From positions 246,413-310,412 of the forward strand of contig NZ_VDFU01000003.1 in NCBI RefSeq assembly GCF_006152115.1: a DNA stretch of 64,000 bases, written 5' to 3'. Position numbers and translations under genes: made by a program. The stretch is from Rubellimicrobium rubrum (GTDB taxonomy: Bacteria; Pseudomonadota; Alphaproteobacteria; Rhodobacterales; Rhodobacteraceae). Each line of letters opens with the position of its first letter. Within the stretch, counting starts at the first letter, position 1. A model generated the notes under the pieces. The model saw only the letters and a program-made list of their open reading frames with translations, ran no database searches and had not been told where the DNA came from. This document shows positions 12,107 to 22,025 of this stretch, in pieces.

Positions 12107-12798
12107 ACGACACCCCCGACCTGCCCCCCGGAACGCCCGTGGAGCCCGCGCCCGCCACGCCCGTCGTGCCGACGGGGGTCACCGTGGTCGATCATCCGCT
12201 GGTGCAGCACAAGCTCACCCTCATGCGGGAGCACGACACCTCCACGGCCTCGTTCCGGCGGCTCCTGCGCGAGATCAGCCTCCTCTTGGCTTATGAGGTC
12301 ACGCGGACGCTGCCGATGACCACGACGCGGATCCAGACGCCGCTGACCGAGATGGACGCGCCGACCATCGAAGGAAAGAAGCTGGCGCTGATCTCGATCC
12401 TGCGGGCGGGCAACGGCCTCATGGATGGCATCCTGGACCTCATTCCGGCGGCTCGGGTGGGCTTCGTCGGGCTCTACCGCGATCCCGAGACGCTCCAGCC
12501 GGTGCAATACTACTTCAAGGTGCCCAGTTCGCTGGAAGACCGGATCTGCATCGTGGTGGACCCGATGCTGGCCACGGGCAATTCCTCGGCTGCGGCGCTG
12601 GACCTGCTCAAGAAGGCAGGAGCCAGGGATATCCGCTTCCTGTGTCTGCTGGCTGCGCCCGAAGGCATTCAGCGGATGCAGGAGGCCCATCCCGACGTGG
12701 CCATCGTCACGGCAGCCATCGACAGCCATCTGGACGAACATGGCTACATCGTACCGGGACTCGGCGATGCGGGCGATCGGATGTTTGGAACGAAGTAG
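12103..12798 (+). CDS. upp: Uracil phosphoribosyltransferase
   Basis: Makes UMP from uracil and PRPP, the last step of this salvage operon. A 231-aa protein with the PRPP loop [11 protein letters not shown] and the C-terminal uracil-binding [12 protein letters not shown]. There is an N-terminal extension of about 25 Pro/Ala/Thr-rich residues compared with the roughly 208-aa bacterial norm. The ATGA start fused to the add stop supports this start. Confidence 0.96.
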   Translation: MNDTPDLPPGTPVEPAPATPVVPTGVTVVDHPLVQHKLTLMREHDTSTASFRRLLREISLLLAYEVTRTLPMTTTRIQTPLTEMDAPTIEGKKLALISILRAGNGLMDGILDLIPAARVGFVGLYRDPETLQPVQYYFKVPSSLEDRICIVVDPMLATGNSSAAALDLLKKAGARDIRFLCLLAAPEGIQRMQEAHPDVAIVTAAIDSHLDEHGYIVPGLGDAGDRMFGTK

Positions 12799-12844
12799 GC
12801 CATGGGTACTGGTGGTCGGCCAGGACCACCCGCCCGTTGCCATG

Positions 12845-13861
12845 TCAGCCGCCCTGGCAGATGCCCTGAAGCGCGACCCACTCGGAATCGGTGATGAGGA
12901 GCGGGGCGTCACCCTCCGCGTAGGGATCGGCGGCCACAAGGTCGGCCACGGTGACTCCGGTCGGGTCACGGTCCAAGGCGAATGGCGTGATCGCCACTTC
13001 GGCCTGGGCAAAGGCTGGACCCAGGATGTCAGGGCCCAGGGCCGGGCTCTCCTCGGCCAGCAGGCGGTCGGCATGGCTGGCCAGCGCATCGGTGGCGAGG
13101 TTGCCCGTCGTGAGCAGCCGCATCGTGGCCCAGGGCCCCGCGTCGTCCAGCAGATGAGCGAGTGGATCGGCTTCACCCTGCGCTGCGCGCGCGGCCAGAA
13201 GCTGCCCGGCCACGACCGCGGGTTCGGCGGCGCGCTCGATCATCTCGCGCGAAAGAACAACGATGCCGCCCGGAAGGGCCAGGGGCGTTGCGGGCCCCAG
13301 TGGAAGCACGACGGCCTGTCCGGTTTCGCCCAGGATGCGGTCGTGAAGACGGTCGAGGGCCTCGGATCCCAGCGGATCGCGGCAGGCCGGCCCCAGCCGC
13401 TGCTGCATGTGGCCCAAGAGCGTCGCGCCGATCTCGGTCCGCTTGGGCAGGGGCACGACCTTGAGAGCCTCCTGCCGGAGCGAGGCCGGAAGCCAGATCG
13501 CGGCGGCGATCAGCGTTGCGGCCGAGGCGGCCCCGATGACGCCCCAGCGGACCTGGCGTGGGTTCGATTTCCGTCTGGCCACGCTGGCCCGCACGGTTTC
13601 GATGGCGGCGACCATGATCTCGTCATTGATCTCCAGCGTCTCGGACCCTGCTTCGTCGGGCGCGAACAGGGCCGGAGCCTGACCGGGATTGAGCCGTGCC
13701 ACGGCTGGCAGGGACCAGTGCGCGAGCGGCTGGCCCGATCCTTCGGCCAGCACGAGCGTGGCCTTTCCGAAGGATACGACGACCTCCCTCCCGCTGTCGC
13801 TGGGGACCGTGCGCCAGCATCCCGTGGATTCGAGACGGGTGTATCGGGAAAGGGCGGTCAT
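12845..13861 (-). CDS. M48-peptidase-like membrane protein lacking HExxH
   Basis: A 338-aa protein. A roughly 100-aa N-terminal domain is beta-rich (VVVSFGKATLVLAEG). One membrane segment follows (WGVIGAASAATLIAAAIWLP, about residues 106-125), then a domain resembling membrane M48 zinc peptidases (ALPGGIVVLSREMIERA). Where M48 enzymes have the HExxH helix, this one has EPAVVAGQLLAARAA, with no His. It may therefore be a catalytically dead relative, or the resemblance may be superficial. It converges on upp and is a single-gene unit. Confidence 0.65.
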   Translation of the reverse strand: MTALSRYTRLESTGCWRTVPSDSGREVVVSFGKATLVLAEGSGQPLAHWSLPAVARLNPGQAPALFAPDEAGSETLEINDEIMVAAIETVRASVARRKSNPRQVRWGVIGAASAATLIAAAIWLPASLRQEALKVVPLPKRTEIGATLLGHMQQRLGPACRDPLGSEALDRLHDRILGETGQAVVLPLGPATPLALPGGIVVLSREMIERAAEPAVVAGQLLAARAAQGEADPLAHLLDDAGPWATMRLLTTGNLATDALASHADRLLAEESPALGPDILGPAFAQAEVAITPFALDRDPTGVTVADLVAADPYAEGDAPLLITDSEWVALQGICQGG

Positions 13862-13962
13862 GATCCTCGGGAAAAGCTTCGCGGCACCACATAGCCCGGC
13901 CGGCCGAGGAAGGGGAAGGTGGGACGGCTGCGACGCGGCCCTGCTTGTGCAGAGCTCTCCAC

Positions 13963-13996
13963 GGCCCGGGAGCGGCCTTGTGTCGGCTCCCGGGCC
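13963..13996 (-). terminator. Strong hairpin after the fatty-acid oxidation operon
   Basis: An 11-bp perfect stem (GGCCCGGGAGC / GCTCCCGGGCC) with a 12-base loop lies 10 bp past the fadJ stop on the minus strand. There is no clear T tract, so it may be a Rho-independent-like or processing hairpin. Confidence 0.55.
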
Positions 13997-14005
13997 TGGA
14001 TCGCG

Positions 14006-16204
14006 TCAGGCGGCCTTGGCTGGCGCGAACCGGCCATAGAAGGTGTCGCCACGATCGGCCATCTCGCGCAGGAGCGCGGGCGGGGCGAAGCGGTCGCCGT
14101 GCTGCGCCGCCAGTTCCTCACAGCGGGCGACGGCATAGGGCGCCCCCAGCATATCGAGCCAGGAGAAAGGGCCCCCGGACCACGGCGCGAAGCCCCAGCC
14201 CAGGATCGCGCCCACGTCACCCTCTCGGATATCGGTCAGTACCCCGTCCTCAAGGGCGCGCACCGCTTCGAGCACCTGCGCAAAAAGGAGACGTTCCTGC
14301 ACCTCCTGAAGGTCTGGTTGCGGGTCCGCCGGTGGGAAGCGGTTGGTGAGGTCGGGCCATAGGCCAGTGCGCTCACCCTTGTCGTCGTAGGTATAAAAGC
14401 CTGCCTTGGCCTTGCGACCCAGTCGCCCCTCATCCGCCATGGGGAACAGCACCCGATCCACGGCATCGTCCTTGTAGGCGTCACCGAGCGCGGCCTTGGT
14501 GGCTTTCGCGATCTTCACCCCGAGGTCGATGCTGGTCTCGTCGATGAGCTGCAAGGGCCCGAGCGGCATCCCCGCGAGCTTGGCCGCGTTCTCGATGAGG
14601 GCAGGCTTGACGCCTTCGGCCACCATTCGCACCCCCTCGTTCAGGTAGGGGATGATGCAGCGGTTGGCGTAGAAGAACCGCGCATCGTTCACGACGATGG
14701 GCGTCTTGCCGATCTGCCGCGCGAAGTCGAGCGCCTTGGCCACGGCACGGTTGCCCGTCTCCTTGCCCCGGATGATCTCGACGAGCTGCATCTTGTCCAC
14801 GGGGGAGAAGAAGTGGATGCCGATGAACTGGCCCCGATTGTCCGACGCCTTGGCGAGGTCCGTGATCGGCAGGGTCGAGGTGTTGGTGGCAAAGATGCAG
14901 TCGGGGCCGACATGCTGCAGCACCTTGCGCGTCACCTCGGCCTTGACGGACGGGTCCTCGAAGACCGCTTCCACGATCAGGTCGCAGTCCGTCAGCGCCG
15001 CGTAATCCGTCGTCGGCGTGATGCGGGCGAGGGTCTCGGCCTTCTTCTCCTCGGTCACCTTGCGACGGCTGACGCCTTTCGACAGCAGACCTTCGGAATG
15101 TGCCTTGCCGCGGCTTGCGGCCTCCTCGGAGGAGTCGACCAGCACGACCTCAATCCCGGCATTCGCTGCCACATAGGCGATCCCCGCGCCCATCATGCCA
15201 GCACCCAGGACTCCCAGCCTGCGGGCTTTCTGGTCCGGAGCCTCGGGCCGGTTCGCGCCTTTGCCCAAGGCTTGCATGTTGATGAACAGCGACCGGATCA
15301 TGGCCGAGGAGGACGGGTTCATCAGGACGTTCACGAACCACCGCGCCTCGATCCTGAGCGCGTTGTCGAAGTTGACCAGCGCGCCTTCGTAGACGGCGGA
15401 CAGTAGGGCCTTGGCCGCAGGATAAGCCCCGAAGGTCTTGCCGTTCACCATGGCCGAGGCGCCAACGAAGGTCATGAAGCCCGTCGGATGGTAAGGCGCG
15501 CCGCCCGGCATCCTGTAATCCTTGCGGTCCCAGGGCTTTGCCAGTTCAGTCCCCACGGCCGACAGCACCCAAGCCTTGGCATGGTCCAGCAGCCCCTCGG
15601 CCGGAACGACCTCGTCGATGAGACCCGCCGCCTTGGCAGCCTGAGGGTCCACCGTCTTGCCTTCGAGAAGCCAGGAGGACGCCGCCATGGCTCCGAGCTT
15701 GCGCACGAGGCGGGTGGTGCCGCCCGCGCCAGGGAAGATGCCGACCTTGATCTCGGGCAGGCCGATCTTGGCGCGGGGGTTGTCAGCGGCAAAGATCCGG
15801 TGGCAGGCCAGGGGGATCTCGTAGCCGATGCCGAGGGCGGTGCCGGGCAGGGCGGCCGCGATGGGTTTGCCCCCTTTGCCGGTCTTGGGATCCATGCCCG
15901 CCCGTTCTATGCGACGAAGCGCATGGTGCATCGACATGATACCTTCAAACAGGCCGCGTGCCGGTTCGTTACCCGCCGAGTCGCGCATGGACGCGATCAC
16001 GTTCAGGTCCATCCCGGCCGCGAAATCCTTCTTGCCGCTGGTGATCACGATTCCTGTGACCGCAGGGTCGGCCAGGGCCTGCTCGACGAGCGCGTCCAGT
16101 TCCTTGAGCGATTCGAGGTTCAGCACATTCATCGACTTGCCGGGCACGTCCCAGTTGAGGACCGCGATCCCTTGGTCGTCCGTCTGCATCGAGAAATCGG
16201 TCAT
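14006..16204 (-). CDS. fadJ: FadJ-like enoyl-CoA hydratase / 3-hydroxyacyl-CoA dehydrogenase
   Basis: A 732-aa bifunctional beta-oxidation enzyme. The N-terminal crotonase domain (about 1-300) has KKDFAAGMDLNVIAS and GYEIPLACHRIFAADNPRAK. The NAD-binding 3-hydroxyacyl-CoA dehydrogenase domain has LGVLGAGMMGAGIAYVAANAG and the HAD signature FFSPVDKMQLVEIIRG. C-terminal HAD helices follow. It hydrates enoyl-CoA and oxidises the hydroxyacyl-CoA. It works with the thiolase 0.6 kb away. Confidence 0.95.
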   Translation of the reverse strand: MTDFSMQTDDQGIAVLNWDVPGKSMNVLNLESLKELDALVEQALADPAVTGIVITSGKKDFAAGMDLNVIASMRDSAGNEPARGLFEGIMSMHHALRRIERAGMDPKTGKGGKPIAAALPGTALGIGYEIPLACHRIFAADNPRAKIGLPEIKVGIFPGAGGTTRLVRKLGAMAASSWLLEGKTVDPQAAKAAGLIDEVVPAEGLLDHAKAWVLSAVGTELAKPWDRKDYRMPGGAPYHPTGFMTFVGASAMVNGKTFGAYPAAKALLSAVYEGALVNFDNALRIEARWFVNVLMNPSSSAMIRSLFINMQALGKGANRPEAPDQKARRLGVLGAGMMGAGIAYVAANAGIEVVLVDSSEEAASRGKAHSEGLLSKGVSRRKVTEEKKAETLARITPTTDYAALTDCDLIVEAVFEDPSVKAEVTRKVLQHVGPDCIFATNTSTLPITDLAKASDNRGQFIGIHFFSPVDKMQLVEIIRGKETGNRAVAKALDFARQIGKTPIVVNDARFFYANRCIIPYLNEGVRMVAEGVKPALIENAAKLAGMPLGPLQLIDETSIDLGVKIAKATKAALGDAYKDDAVDRVLFPMADEGRLGRKAKAGFYTYDDKGERTGLWPDLTNRFPPADPQPDLQEVQERLLFAQVLEAVRALEDGVLTDIREGDVGAILGWGFAPWSGGPFSWLDMLGAPYAVARCEELAAQHGDRFAPPALLREMADRGDTFYGRFAPAKAA

Positions 16205-16298
16205 GCTGGTGGGCTCCTGTGCAGATGGGCGTGAACGGCGAATGCCATCGGCGGATGGCTGGCACCCGGCGTCGGCCCGGTCGCGAGTTGATAGGGGA

Positions 16299-16727
16299 TC
16301 AGGCGCTCTGGGCTTGGGCGGCGTAAGGGGGCACCCGGACCGAGTCGACCATCTCGATCATAAGCTCGCCCCAGGGCTTCTGGGCCAGATAATAGACGGA
16401 CCCGTATTCGTCGGGCAGGCAGACGTCTTCGAAGATGTACTCCCAGCGGAGCCAGACCCGGAAACGACCTTTGCGCGGCATTTCGATCGCTGCGATGCGC
16501 GGGGTCATCTGGGTCATGCCCGCCAAGAGCGCGGAGGAGCGCCGGGTCGCCAGGAACGCTTCCAGCACCTTGGGCGTGCGTATCACCACAAGCCCGCCCT
16601 CGATCTCGATGGGGCAGGGAAAGGCGAAATGGCGAGACATCTCGTCCAGGCGACCTTTGACAAAGAGTTCGCCCAGACGAACGAACAGCGGTGTCACCGC
16701 AAGTGGCCTGATGCTGGCCGCCGCCAT
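16299..16727 (-). CDS. Hypothetical protein in the beta-oxidation block
   Basis: A 142-aa soluble protein. The start at MAAASIRPLAV is preferred; the frame is open 87 bp further. Segments LFVKGRLDEMSRHFAFPCPIEIEGG and a C-terminal beta region with RFRVWLRWEYIF suggest an NTF2/SnoaL-like cone fold, but no motif is decisive. It sits between fadJ and the thiolase on the same strand, so a link to acyl-CoA metabolism is possible but unproven. Confidence 0.6.
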   Translation of the reverse strand: MAAASIRPLAVTPLFVRLGELFVKGRLDEMSRHFAFPCPIEIEGGLVVIRTPKVLEAFLATRRSSALLAGMTQMTPRIAAIEMPRKGRFRVWLRWEYIFEDVCLPDEYGSVYYLAQKPWGELMIEMVDSVRVPPYAAQAQSA

Positions 16728-16832
16728 CCGAATCCTTGCCTCCCGAGTTGTGCCCCAGGGACCCCGTCGCGATCCCGTGAACACACTGTAGCGCAGCCAT
16801 GGCATAATCCCCAAGTGCTGAAAGGTTAACGG

Positions 16833-18044
16833 CTACACCCTCTCGATGATCGTGGCTGCGCCCATGCCCGATGCGATGCACAAGGTGGCAAGTCCGACGC
16901 CCTGACCTCGCCGTTCCAACTCGTCCAGGAGCGTCCCCAAGATGATCGCCCCGGTGGCGCCGAGGGGATGGCCCATGGCGATGGACCCGCCGTTGACGTT
17001 GACGCGGCTGTCATCGACCCCGAACGCCTGCATGTAGAGCAGGACCACCGAGGCGAAGGCCTCGTTCACCTCGAACAGGTCGATGTCGGACACGGTCATG
17101 CCGTTCTCGCGCAGGATCTTCTCGGTGACGGGCAGGGGGCCGGTGAGCATGATCGACGGGTCCGAGCCGATCTTGGCGGTGGCCCGGATGCGGGCGCGGG
17201 GCCTGAGCCCATGCTTCTCCCCGAATTCCTTGGAGCCCAGGAGCAGCCCCGCCGCGCCGTCCACGATCCCCGAGGAATTGCCCGCGTGGTGGATGTGGTT
17301 GATGCGTTCCAGTTCGGGATACCGCATCATCGCCACCTTGTCGAAACCGGGCATGACCTCGCCCATGGAGCGGAACGATGGCTCCAGGGCTCCCAGGGCC
17401 TGCATGTCCGTGCTGGGCCGCATATACTCGTCATGGGACAGGATCGTGAGGCCGTTCTGGTCCCTGACCGGAACCACGGATTTCGCAAAGCGACCGTCGT
17501 CCCAAGCTGCCTTGGCCCGCTTCTGAGACTGGACAGCAAAGGCGTCGGCCTCGTCGCGGGTGATGCCGTACTTGGTCGCGATCACGTCGGCGCCGATGCC
17601 CTGCGGCATGAAGTAGGTTTCCAAGGCCAGCGTCGGGTCCACGGCGATAGCCGCGCCGTCCGAGCCCATGGGCACCCGTCCCATCATCTCAACGCCGCCG
17701 GCGATGTAGCCTTCGCCCGCGCCGCCCCTGATCTGGTTGGCGGCGAGGTTCACCGCCTCAAGGCCGCTGGCGCAGAAGCGGTTGATGGTTAGGCCGGGCA
17801 CCGACTGGGCGAGGTCCGAGGCCAGGACCGCGGTCCGCGCGATGCATCCACCCTGTTCGCCGATCTGTGTGACATTGCCCCAGATCACGTCCTCAACGGC
17901 GTCGGCGGGCAAGTCGCTCCGCTCCCTCAGGTTGTCGAGAACCTGCGCGGACAGCCGCACCGCCGTCACTTCGTGAAGCGAGCCATCGGGCTTGCCCTTG
18001 CCGCGGGGGGTGCGGATGGCGTCGTAGATATAGGCCTCTGGCAT
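16833..18044 (-). CDS. Acetyl-CoA acyltransferase (thiolase)
   Basis: Cleaves 3-ketoacyl-CoA to acyl-CoA plus acetyl-CoA, the last step of beta-oxidation. A 403-aa protein with nucleophile Cys91 ([10 protein letters not shown]), [15 protein letters not shown] (catalytic His) and the C-terminal [10 protein letters not shown] (second Cys). The size and partner genes favour a degradative FadA/FadI-type role over a biosynthetic thiolase. Upstream of it in the same orientation is the GST gene, 9 bp away. Confidence 0.93.
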   Translation of the reverse strand: MPEAYIYDAIRTPRGKGKPDGSLHEVTAVRLSAQVLDNLRERSDLPADAVEDVIWGNVTQIGEQGGCIARTAVLASDLAQSVPGLTINRFCASGLEAVNLAANQIRGGAGEGYIAGGVEMMGRVPMGSDGAAIAVDPTLALETYFMPQGIGADVIATKYGITRDEADAFAVQSQKRAKAAWDDGRFAKSVVPVRDQNGLTILSHDEYMRPSTDMQALGALEPSFRSMGEVMPGFDKVAMMRYPELERINHIHHAGNSSGIVDGAAGLLLGSKEFGEKHGLRPRARIRATAKIGSDPSIMLTGPLPVTEKILRENGMTVSDIDLFEVNEAFASVVLLYMQAFGVDDSRVNVNGGSIAMGHPLGATGAIILGTLLDELERRGQGVGLATLCIASGMGAATIIERV

Positions 18045-18053
18045 GGCATCCTC

Positions 18054-18683
18054 TCAGGCGGGGGCGCGGTCGGAGGGCCGACCGGGCATCATGTCGTAAG
18101 GGTGCTTCCAGCCCGGAAGGGCCTGGATGCGTGAAAGCCAGGCGTCGATGGCGGGCCACTGTGCCCGGTCGAAGCCGAAGGGCTCGGGGTAGAACAGGTA
18201 GCCGCAGCAGGCGGTGTCGCCGATGGTGACCTCATCTCCCGCAAGGAAGGGGGTCCGCTCCAGCTGCGCCTCAAGAACTTTGTACGCCGAAGCGAGGCGG
18301 CCCTTGAGCCAGTCGATCACTGCCGGTTCCCGCTTCTTGGGGTCAAGGAAATTCATGTGGAACCGAAGCGCTCCCGCCTGGGACGAGACCTTGTGGTTGT
18401 CGAAGAACACCCAGCGTAGCGCCTCTGCCCGATCCCCCAGGAGCTTGCCCGTCCTCTCGGCCGCCCAGAGCTGGATGGTCCCGGACTGAGTGAGTTTCAC
18501 GTCGGGACCAACGAGAACCGGCACCTCGCCCATGAGGTTAATTTCACGGAAGGCAGGAGAGCGGGCCTCGCCGTGGAAGAAGTCCACGAAGACCGGCTCC
18601 CATTCGAGCCCGCAAAGGGTGAGAGTCAGTGCCGCCTTGTAAGCGTTCCCGGACTCTCCAAAGCAGTAGAGCTTCAGGCCCAT
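18054..18683 (-). CDS. Glutathione S-transferase family protein
   Basis: A 209-aa protein with a thioredoxin-like N-terminal half (LKLYCFGESGNAYKAALTL, ending in the cis-Pro motif GEVPVLV and the TQSGTIQLW segment). The C-terminal helical domain (LAGDEVTIGDTACCGYLFY) is GST-like. Probable glutathione conjugation or isomerisation in the cytoplasm; substrate unknown. Tightly linked (9 bp) to the thiolase, so probably co-transcribed. Confidence 0.88.
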   Translation of the reverse strand: MGLKLYCFGESGNAYKAALTLTLCGLEWEPVFVDFFHGEARSPAFREINLMGEVPVLVGPDVKLTQSGTIQLWAAERTGKLLGDRAEALRWVFFDNHKVSSQAGALRFHMNFLDPKKREPAVIDWLKGRLASAYKVLEAQLERTPFLAGDEVTIGDTACCGYLFYPEPFGFDRAQWPAIDAWLSRIQALPGWKHPYDMMPGRPSDRAPA

Positions 18684-18753
18684 GCCCGGCTCTCCCGTTC
18701 CCTGTAGCTATGCATACGACCCCCTTCTGGCATGCGTGTCGTCGCTGGTCAGC

Positions 18754-20532
18754 CTAGAAGTTCGCCGCCTCCAATGCCATCACCGGAGCCGCACCGCTCT
18801 GGATCCGGGCGAGATGCATCGCCGTCGCCGGGAGCTGCCGCGCCGCGTAGAAACGGGCGGTGGCCAGCTTGGATTCATAGAAGGTCCGGTCCTCGGCTCC
18901 GTCCGCCAGCGCGGCCGTGGCCGCCACGGCCATCCTGGCCCACATATAACCCAGGCACACATGGCCCATCATGTGCATGAAGTCGGTCGCCCCCGCGAGC
19001 GCATCGTTGGGGTTCTTGCCAGCCGCGCCCATGAAGTACATCGCCGCCGCCTGCAGATCCTTGGAGGCCGCCTTGAGCGGATCAAGCACCTGGGCCTTGA
19101 GGTCCGCGTCGCCCTCGTGCTGCTTGATGAACCCCTTGATGGCCTCGAACAGCGCCATGATCGGCTTGCCGCCCTGCGCCGCGAGCTTGCGCCCCACGAG
19201 ATCGAGCGCCTGGATGCCGTTCGCACCCTCGTAGATCATGGCGATGCGGGCGTCGCGAACGAACTGCGACATGCCCCATTCCTCGATGTAGCCATGCCCG
19301 CCATAGAGCTGCTGGGCGGCCACGGCCATCTCGAAGCCCTTGTCGGTCTGGAAGCCCTTGAGGACGGGGGTCAGCAGCGAGATCAGGCCGTCGGCGTCCG
19401 GGTCCTCCATCCGGTGCGCGCGATCGATCAGCATCGCCCCCCAATAGGTGAACGCCCGCGCCCCTTCGACGAAGCTCTTCTGCTCCATGAGCGAGCGGCG
19501 CACGTCCGGGTGGACGATGATCGGGTCGGCATGGCCGGAGGGGTTCTTGGCGCCCGTGAGGTCGCGTCCCTGGAGCCGGTCCTTCGCGTAGGCGAGGGCA
19601 TTCTGGTAGGCGATCTCGGCCTGCGCGAGCCCCTGCATCCCTACGCCGAGGCGTGCCTCGTTCATCATGGTGAACATGGCGCGCATACCCTTGTGCTCCT
19701 CCCCGAGGAGGGAGCCGGTCGCGCCGTCGAAGTTCATCACGCAGGTAGCGTTGCCGTGGATGCCCATCTTCTCTTCGAGCTTGCCGCAGCTAACCGCATT
19801 GCGCTGACCGAGAGAGCCGTCCTCGTTCACCAGGAACTTCGGCACGATGAACAAGGAAACACCCTTGGTTCCGTCAGGCCCGCCAGGAATCTTGGCCAGC
19901 ACCAGATGGATGATGTTCTCCGCGAGGTCGTGCTCGCCGGACGAGATGAAGATCTTCTGCCCGGTGATGGCATAGGTGCCGTCGCCATTGGGGACAGCGC
20001 GGGTCCGCATGATACCCAGATCCGTGCCGGCATGCGGCTCGGTCAGGTTCATGGTGCCCGTCCACTCGCAGGTGGTGAGCTTGGGCAGGTAGGTCTGCTT
20101 CTGCTCCTCGGACCCATGGATGTGGATCGCGGAATACGCGCCGTGCGTCAGGCCCTGGTACATGTTGAAAGCCATGTTCGCCGACACGAAGGCCTCCTGC
20201 GCGGCGGTGTGCATGACGTACGGCAAGCCTTGGCCACCATAGGCCGGATCGCAGTCGATGGAGGTCCAGCCGCCCTCGCGCATGACGCGCATGGCGTCTT
20301 GGAAACCCGAGGGCGTGCGAACGACACCGTTCTCCAGCCTGCATCCTTCGCGGTCGCCGACGGCGTTGAGGGGAAGGAGGATGTCCGAAGCCACGCGGCC
20401 CGCCTCTTCGAGGATCGCACCCGTGGTGTCGCGGTCAAGGTCCGCGAAGCCTGGGCAATCGTCCTCGCTCACCCGCAGCACCTCGTGAAGAACGAACTGC
20501 ATGTCCTTGAGCGGGCTCTGATAGATCGGCAT
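18754..20532 (-). CDS. Acyl-CoA dehydrogenase
   Basis: A 592-aa FAD enzyme of the long FadE-like class with an extra C-terminal domain. It catalyses the first step of beta-oxidation. Features: [19 protein letters not shown] (FAD/substrate loop), [14 protein letters not shown], and the catalytic-Glu region [19 protein letters not shown]. The C-terminal extension holds [27 protein letters not shown]. The frame is open upstream into the MerR gene, but [13 protein letters not shown] is the family start. It lies 29 bp downstream of merR on the same strand, so the two are probably one operon. Confidence 0.94.
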   Translation of the reverse strand: MPIYQSPLKDMQFVLHEVLRVSEDDCPGFADLDRDTTGAILEEAGRVASDILLPLNAVGDREGCRLENGVVRTPSGFQDAMRVMREGGWTSIDCDPAYGGQGLPYVMHTAAQEAFVSANMAFNMYQGLTHGAYSAIHIHGSEEQKQTYLPKLTTCEWTGTMNLTEPHAGTDLGIMRTRAVPNGDGTYAITGQKIFISSGEHDLAENIIHLVLAKIPGGPDGTKGVSLFIVPKFLVNEDGSLGQRNAVSCGKLEEKMGIHGNATCVMNFDGATGSLLGEEHKGMRAMFTMMNEARLGVGMQGLAQAEIAYQNALAYAKDRLQGRDLTGAKNPSGHADPIIVHPDVRRSLMEQKSFVEGARAFTYWGAMLIDRAHRMEDPDADGLISLLTPVLKGFQTDKGFEMAVAAQQLYGGHGYIEEWGMSQFVRDARIAMIYEGANGIQALDLVGRKLAAQGGKPIMALFEAIKGFIKQHEGDADLKAQVLDPLKAASKDLQAAAMYFMGAAGKNPNDALAGATDFMHMMGHVCLGYMWARMAVAATAALADGAEDRTFYESKLATARFYAARQLPATAMHLARIQSGAAPVMALEAANF

Positions 20533-20561
20533 TCCTCGCGTTCCCCCCGTTAAGCGTTCCT

Positions 20562-20960
20562 TCAGGCGGCCGTGGCGCGGGCCCCCTGCCGGGCCAGCTC
20601 GGACCGGCCCCATTCGATCTGGTCGCGCAGGTCCTTGATGGTCGCGTCGAGCATGGCCCGGCGCTCCTCCATCTCGGCCAGGTGGCGTTCGGCCACGTCG
20701 CAAGTCCGCGCAAGCTGCTCGGTCCGGCCCTTGCCGCCTTCGTAAAGGTCGAGAAGTTGCCGGATCTCCTCGAGGGAGAACCCAAAGCGCTTGCCCCGCA
20801 GGATCAGTGTGAGCCGCGCCCGGTCCGCCTTGGTGAAAAGGCGCCGGGTTCCTTCCCGGATCGGAAACAGCAACTCCTTGGCTTCGTAGAAGCGCAGGGC
20901 CCTGGCTGTCACGTCGAACTGCTCGCACATCTCGCGGATCGTCATCAATTGGTCGGTCAT
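20562..20960 (-). CDS. MerR-family regulator (LiuR-like)
   Basis: A 132-aa protein with an N-terminal MerR winged helix ([38 protein letters not shown]). [23 protein letters not shown] hinge and a C-terminal coiled coil follow. There is no metal-binding cysteine set. MerR proteins of this size beside acyl-CoA dehydrogenases include LiuR-type regulators of branched-chain and fatty-acid catabolism. The TTnACGTnnACGTnAA-like site just upstream supports autoregulation and control of the downstream acyl-CoA dehydrogenase. Confidence 0.88.
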   Translation of the reverse strand: MTDQLMTIREMCEQFDVTARALRFYEAKELLFPIREGTRRLFTKADRARLTLILRGKRFGFSLEEIRQLLDLYEGGKGRTEQLARTCDVAERHLAEMEERRAMLDATIKDLRDQIEWGRSELARQGARATAA

Positions 20961-21039
20961 CGGGTTGGCCCTCTTGTTCTTGCCGCCACGTCCGGCGGCA
21001 GATGGGCCAGTCCGTTTCACCTTACAAGCAGAGGTGGCG

Positions 21040-21055
21040 TTGACGTAAACGTAAC
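21040..21055. promoter_or_regulatory. LiuR-like operator
   Basis: TTGACGTAAACGTAAC matches the ACGT-N2-ACGT core with flanking TT/AA known for LiuR-type MerR regulators (15 of 16 positions of TTnACGTnnACGTnAA). On the minus strand it overlaps a TTACGT -35-like hexamer that is 18 bp from TAAGGT. It lies about 80 bp upstream of the MerR start at 20960. Confidence 0.6.
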
Positions 21056-21098
21056 GCGACGTCACGCCGCAGCATGACCGCAGGTCAAAGCGGAGCGG

Positions 21099-21482
21099 TC
21101 AGGACCCGATGGATCGGGCCGTATCGGCGCGCAGTTGCTGCAATTCCGCGACGGTCGTTTCGAGTTGTCGCTGCTGCTCCGCCAGTTCACCCAGCTGACG
21201 ATCGGCCATGTCGAGGAACCGCCGCATCTGGGCCTCGGTACCTTCCTTCTCGTAGATGAGGAGCCACTGCCGGATCTCCTCGAGCGAGAAGCCGAACTTG
21301 CGACCGCGCAGGACCAGCGTCATTCGCGCAACCTCGCGCGGGCCGTAGTAGCGGGCGCGACCTTCCTTTTCGGGCGAAAGGAGCTCGATGTATTCGTAGT
21401 AACGAAGGGTGCGCGGCGTTACGTCGAAACGCGCGCACATCTCCTTGAACGAAAGCCGTGTTTCGGGTTTCTCGTCTGGCAT
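21099..21482 (-). CDS. Second MerR-family regulator
   Basis: A 127-aa paralogue of the neighbouring MerR. It shares [15 protein letters not shown] and the same layout: winged helix (RLSFKEMCARFDVTPRTLRYYEYIELLSPEKEGRARYY) plus C-terminal coiled coil. No metal-sensing cysteine motif. The two regulators lie in tandem and look like a duplication. The LiuR-like operator sits between them, so either or both may bind it. Confidence 0.88.
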   Translation of the reverse strand: MPDEKPETRLSFKEMCARFDVTPRTLRYYEYIELLSPEKEGRARYYGPREVARMTLVLRGRKFGFSLEEIRQWLLIYEKEGTEAQMRRFLDMADRQLGELAEQQRQLETTVAELQQLRADTARSIGS

Positions 21483-21587
21483 GACCCCTCGCTGCGCCGC
21501 AACCTAAACCCTGGACGACGCACGGGCAACCTCGCGACGCAGGGTTCCGGCTTGCGCGCCGGGCCGGTCGTGGCAAGCTGCCGCCCC

Positions 21588-22025
21588 ATGACACCTGACC
21601 TCACCTCCGCCGCGCGGGACGAGATCGCGCAACGGTTCATCTCGGCTCTTCCTTACGCCAAGGCCTTGGGCCTGACCCTGGTCCGGCTGGGCGACGGCAT
21701 GGCCGAGATCCTGATGCCGTGGAACGTGCAGCTGGTCGGCGATCCCGAGACAGGGGTGATCCATGGCGGCGCGGTGTTCGCCCTGATGGACACCTGTGCG
21801 GGAACGGCCGTAATGTCCCATGCCAGCGCACCGCGGCGGACCGCGACCCTGGACCTTCGCATCGACTACATGCGCGCCGCCATGCCCGACCGGGTGATCA
21901 CCGCGCGTGCCGAATGCTATCATATCACCCGGACCGTCGCGTTCGTCCGGGCGACCGCCACGGACGGGGACGACCGGCCGATTGCCACCGCGACCGGAGC
22001 CTTCATGATCGAGCCCGCGCCATGA
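21588..22025 (+). CDS. PaaI-family hotdog thioesterase (1)
   Basis: A 145-aa hotdog-fold acyl-CoA thioesterase candidate. The motif GDPETGVIHGGAVFALMDTCAG (GVIHGGAVFALMD near residues 55-67) is the PaaI signature, followed by LDLRIDYMRAA. It hydrolyses acyl- or aryl-acyl-CoA in the cytoplasm; substrate unknown. Its TGA overlaps the ATG of the next, related gene. Confidence 0.88.
   Translation: MTPDLTSAARDEIAQRFISALPYAKALGLTLVRLGDGMAEILMPWNVQLVGDPETGVIHGGAVFALMDTCAGTAVMSHASAPRRTATLDLRIDYMRAAMPDRVITARAECYHITRTVAFVRATATDGDDRPIATATGAFMIEPAP

Noticed and set aside
18682..20553. A 623-codon plus-strand frame opposite the acyl-CoA dehydrogenase
   Set aside because: Antisense shadow of a well-supported enzyme; no recognisable domain.
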